DNA from: Candidatus Neomarinimicrobiota bacterium
GTDB lineage: Bacteria; Fidelibacterota; Marinisomatia; SCGC-AAA003-L08; TS1B11
Reading direction: 5' to 3'
Length of the DNA stretch: 61,519 bases
NCBI GenBank assembly: GCA_022560655.1
Contig: JADFSS010000006.1
Coordinates: forward strand, 1-61,519
The position numbers and the translations under genes are program-made. Under the pieces are notes generated by a model. It was not told where the DNA came from, did not search any database, and was given only the letters and a program-made list of their open reading frames with translations. Shown here piece after piece: positions 58,851 to 61,519 of this stretch. Positions within the stretch are counted from its first letter, which is position 1; the number at the start of each line of letters is the position of its first letter.

Positions 58851-59153
58851 CTACTTACGGCTCTTAGCCCCTTTTTTCTTGGCGGGCGCGACCTCCTTGA
58901 TAATGTGCACCTGGGCACCCAACTTGCCATCCTTGCCGCCCAGGTCGATACACAGGTGCCAGTGACCCTGTTTGGGCGGTTTGATGTTGGCCGGCGATTT
59001 TTCCGCCAGCCCCCCATAATAGCGGTAGTTCTTTCCCTGACGGTAGGCCTCGTAGTTGTCGTCGTCCACCAAGCGGAGATAGGCTTCCGATTCCAACTCG
59101 ACCTGGAGTACATCATGGGCGCCCAAATCAAGGGGGAAATGAATATAGCGCAT
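58851..59153 (-). CDS. DUF1883 family protein
   Basis: 100 residues. The sequence matches the DUF1883 pattern: RYIHFPLDLGAHDVLQVEL, VDDDNYEAYRQGKNYRYYGG, KSPANIKPPKQGHWHLCIDLGG. The C-terminus is lysine-rich (APAKKKGAKSRK), which may bind nucleic acid or simply be unstructured. DUF1883 modules occur alone and fused to TIR or other defence domains. Here it is solitary and the function is unknown. Confidence 0.78.
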   Translation of the reverse strand: MRYIHFPLDLGAHDVLQVELESEAYLRLVDDDNYEAYRQGKNYRYYGGLAEKSPANIKPPKQGHWHLCIDLGGKDGKLGAQVHIIKEVAPAKKKGAKSRK

Positions 59154-59421
59154 CTTAAATCCGGACTCCGTTTAGGTCGGCGATATGAACAGCCGGGGCT
59201 GCCAGATCAATCGTCCCGTGTCCCACTTTGGTAGTGCTTACCAGTGGGGGTGTCGGAACCTGATTGCCACGCTGGGCTGGCGTCTTGAGGGTATTTGATC
59301 ATTGACTACGATCTAGCCTAAATATTCTGATGAATATAATTCGGTGTAATTGCCCGAACAAGGGTCTTGCTGAGCCAGAGGTTGGGGACACCCTAGCCGG
59401 TTTCACGGCCGGTCTGACGGC
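59154..59421. other. intergenic
   Basis: One 37-codon frame (59185-59298) has no recognisable homology. No RNA gene or repeat seen. Confidence 0.35.
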
Positions 59422-59781
59422 GGCATCACCGTTTACACTGGGGCCGACGCTGGGCAGGTCTGGCTAGCGGTGAGCGCCAACGGCCCCGGGATTGCCGCGG
59501 ACCTTCTGCCGCAGGTCTTCGAACCGAATTATTCGACCAAGGTCTCGCACTCGGGAAGTGAAAGCGACGGTCCCGGCAACGGATTGAGGCTGCACTATTG
59601 CAGGGAGGTGGTCAAGTCCTACGGTGGCAGCTTGGAGCTGAAATCGGAAGCCGGGGACGGCGGGGTGGTGGCAACCCTCAGGCCGCCCTGGTCTGCGGCC
59701 CATGTGATGCGCGCAGCCGACGGGTGCAGGCGCGTGAAAAGGAGCTTGCGCGCGGGTCGCTGTGGCGGTAAATTCGACTGA
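59422..59781 (+). pseudogene. histidine-kinase ATPase-domain fragment
   Basis: An open frame carries VWLAVSANGPGIAADLLPQVFEPNYSTK ... GNGLRLHYCREVVKSYGGSLELKSEAG..., which are the G1, F and G2 boxes and final strand of a GHKL ATPase domain. G2 is partly lost (normally G.GLGL). No dimerisation domain or N-box Asn precedes it, and the tail is unrelated. It is the 3' end of a lost sensor kinase, and its 3' edge overlaps the tetR operator region. Confidence 0.6.
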
Positions 59782-59806
59782 CCGTCAGTCTATACCGACC
59801 GTCGGT
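59776..59806 (+). promoter_or_regulatory. double TetR-type operator
   Basis: Two adjacent palindromes centred 17 bp apart: GACTGACCGTCAGTC (59776-59790, perfect 7+1+7) and ACCGACCGTCGGT (59794-59806, perfect 6+1+6). They lie 17-48 nt upstream of the tetR start, where autorepression by a TetR-family dimer is expected. Confidence 0.75.
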
Positions 59807-59823
59807 CAAAATGGGGCAGCCAC

Positions 59824-60501
59824 ATGGTACGGATCTCCAAAGACTACGACGAGCGCAGAACCGAGCTGCTGGACGCAGCCCAGGCGCTCTTCTATGACCA
59901 GGGCTATGAGAGCACCACCGTCGATGCCATCATCAACAAGGTGGGCGTTGCCAAGGGTACCTTCTACTATTATTTCGATTCCAAGGTGGCTCTGCTGAAC
60001 GCCTTGGCGGACAGGCTGAGCGCAGCCGGGCTGGAGCAGTTTAGACGGGTCGTTGAGTTGGATGACACGGATGCGCTGGTCAAATTGAACAAGGTTTTTG
60101 AACTATCCCGCAGCTCGAAGGTGGCCAATAAGGAGCTCATCAGGACGCTGCTCAAGGTTGTCTTCATGGATGAGAATATCCTGCTCAGGCACAAGCTCAA
60201 TGCCCGGTCGGTGTCCCTGGCGGCTCCCGAGATGGCCAAGATTATCAGGCAGGGGGTCGCGGAAGGAATTTTTGACACCCCCTATCCTGATGGGGCCGGT
60301 CAAACGCTGCTGCTGCTGGGCATTGAGTTGAACGAACTATTGGCCCCGCTCATCCTGGAATTGGATGAAAAACCCGATAATATGGGCCGTATGAAAGAAA
60401 TGATCGCCCATTACGAAAATGCCATTGAGCGCATCCTGGGCGCTCCCGAGGGGTCCATCATGGTACAGGACCGGACCTTCTTGCAGGATCTGCTCGATTA
60501 A
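59824..60501 (+). CDS. TetR/AcrR family transcriptional regulator
   Basis: 225 residues from ATG 59824. The N-terminal helix-turn-helix is standard (RRTELLDAAQALFYDQGYESTTVDAIINKVGVAKGTFYYYFDSKVALLNAL); the C-terminal ligand-binding half is all helical and not recognisable. It has two perfect palindromic operators just upstream and is followed 2 nt later by an exported outer-membrane protein gene, suggesting that it represses this pair in response to a small molecule. The ligand is unknown. Confidence 0.88.
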   Translation: MVRISKDYDERRTELLDAAQALFYDQGYESTTVDAIINKVGVAKGTFYYYFDSKVALLNALADRLSAAGLEQFRRVVELDDTDALVKLNKVFELSRSSKVANKELIRTLLKVVFMDENILLRHKLNARSVSLAAPEMAKIIRQGVAEGIFDTPYPDGAGQTLLLLGIELNELLAPLILELDEKPDNMGRMKEMIAHYENAIERILGAPEGSIMVQDRTFLQDLLD

Positions 60502-60503
60502 AC

Positions 60504-61519
60504 ATGGTCTTGCGTCTGCAGCTGCTGGCACTGGGCATGATAGCATCCCTCGCCCCCATGAGGGCCCAAACCGTGGGTCTGTCTGGCCAGGTTTGGCTGG
60601 GGGTGAGCGGCGCCAGCGATTCGGCGCCCAACCGCGCAGGCTATGGAGAATTCGTCGGCTTCATCCCCACCCTCTCGGTCATGGGGCGGCGCGGCTGGCT
60701 GGCGCGGCTGGATGCCGAACTGGCCCTGCAAGCCAGCGTGACCCTGGACGGTTTCCTGGGCGCCGGTGCGGCGGGGATCGACACCACGTTCAAGCCCTAT
60801 CGTCTGTGGGTCCGTTACGCAGCCGAGAAGTTCGACCTCCGTCTGGGCCTGCAGAAGCTGGCCTTCGGGCCGGGGCGGTTGCCCATCAGGCCGCTGGCCT
60901 GGTTCGATACCTTCGATCTGCGCGACCCAACGGGACAGACCGGCGGCGTCACCACGTTGCGGGCCCGCCTGTTTCCCAGCAGTGGCCTGACCCTGTGGGG
61001 CTGGATTAATGCCGGCCATGACCTGGCGGACCCCTCGCCGGGCGGAAGGGCGGAGATGTCGTTCGGGCTGGGCGAGTTGGCCCTCAGCTACCACTACCGC
61101 CAGACCACCGACCGCGATTACGCCAGCCGACCCCTGCTCTCCCCCCTGGCCAACGAGGAGCGCTTCGCCCTTGATCTGCGGGTTGACGGGCTGGTGGGGC
61201 TGTGGGGGGAGCTTGCCATTATCAATAGCCGCGGCGGGAAGGAAAAGGGCGTATCTGGCAAGGGCACAATGACCATGATTGGAGGCGATTACACGCTGGA
61301 TTTGGGCCCGGGCCTCTACGTGATGGTGGAGCACCTGTGGGGCAGGTTCTCTATCTCCGAGCCGGAGCTTGATCGGGACCTGGCGATCTCACTCTCCTGG
61401 GCACTGGCCAGCTATCCCCTGGGCCTCACCGACCAGGTGATGGGCATTGTCGGCTACGATTGGGAGAGCGGGCAGGGCTTCGGCTTCGCCCAGTGGCAGC
61501 GCACCTTCGATGCCGTCAG
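60504..61519 (+). CDS. outer-membrane beta-barrel protein, 3' end cut by window
   Basis: More than 338 residues, open to the window's right edge. Signal peptide (VLRLQLLALGMIASLAPMRAQ), then alternating strands (TVGLSGQVWLGVSG, WLARLDAELALQASVTLDGF, YRLWVRYAAEKFDLRLGLQKLAFGPG) typical of a 12-18-strand barrel. KLAFGPGRLPIRPLAWFDTFDLRDPTGQTGG resembles porin-like alginate/phosphate-selective families only loosely. ATG 60504 begins 2 nt after tetR's stop, so it is the likely regulated target of that repressor. Confidence 0.75.
   Translation, partial: MVLRLQLLALGMIASLAPMRAQTVGLSGQVWLGVSGASDSAPNRAGYGEFVGFIPTLSVMGRRGWLARLDAELALQASVTLDGFLGAGAAGIDTTFKPYRLWVRYAAEKFDLRLGLQKLAFGPGRLPIRPLAWFDTFDLRDPTGQTGGVTTLRARLFPSSGLTLWGWINAGHDLADPSPGGRAEMSFGLGELALSYHYRQTTDRDYASRPLLSPLANEERFALDLRVDGLVGLWGELAIINSRGGKEKGVSGKGTMTMIGGDYTLDLGPGLYVMVEHLWGRFSISEPELDRDLAISLSWALASYPLGLTDQVMGIVGYDWESGQGFGFAQWQRTFDAV

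Overview
The window looks like a high-GC chromosomal segment from a Gram-negative member of the Fibrobacterota-Chlorobiota-Bacteroidota (FCB) superphylum, possibly near Marinimicrobia. This is inference from features, not a database match. The evidence is: two secreted proteins that end in type IX-secretion-like sorting domains (YPNPFN ... LVLLK), families resembling DUF5723 and DUF6029, many SPII lipoproteins and outer-membrane barrels, and a class A RNase P RNA.

Layout. 1-4.8 kb: the end of a SAM-hydroxide adenosyltransferase, a tandem pair of paralogous exported proteins, a protein with pentapeptide-like surface repeats, an intact tRNA-Lys plus a chimeric copy, and intergenic DNA full of repeats and tRNA debris. 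4.8-12.1 kb: a mercury-resistance island with two MerR regulators, each with a mer-type operator. They serve merB, a mercuric-reductase-like flavoprotein, DUF302 and membrane proteins, and then a MerT-like protein, an outer-membrane protein, a MerP-like exported HMA protein and a CopZ-like Fe-S protein. 12.4-18.5 kb: a methyltransferase, a three-module repeat array and a two-gene outer-membrane/lipoprotein operon. 18.5-28 kb: accessory DNA with decayed mobile-element fragments, adenylate cyclase-TPR and TPR lipoproteins, a tRNA-Met, a dicytochrome c and a damaged methyltransferase. 28-41 kb: a YfhO-like membrane protein and two secretome operons. 41-61.5 kb: core genes (dnaG, deacylase, cvpA, metalloprotease, tRNA-Val, zinc-ribbon protein, rnpB, recJ-fabH-acyl-CoA dehydrogenase-pgpH-ybeY-corC-mazG), then a tetR-controlled outer-membrane protein.

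Main discovery. Three otherwise intact genes each contain exactly one in-frame UGA, and in all three it replaces the first (attacking) cysteine of a redox pair while the partner cysteine is kept. They are a mercuric-reductase-like protein (GGT-U-VNEGC) and two secreted TlpA/thioredoxin-like proteins (FFASW-U-PVC and FFASW-U-TVC). Each UGA is followed by a hairpin whose apical loop starts with G, at +33, +16 and +18 nt. That fits the bacterial SECIS layout, so the most economical reading is three selenoproteins. The two thioredoxin genes sit in one operon with an all-cysteine TlpA paralogue (WCAPC). The selenocysteine machinery itself is not in the window, so the claim depends on the rest of the genome.

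Other notable items are an apparent AUC start codon on the mer outer-membrane gene, three hairpin modules with compensatory base changes preceded by 11-nt tandem repeats, a family of dispersed intergenic repeats, and a palindromic repeat that forms helix tips inside RNase P RNA.
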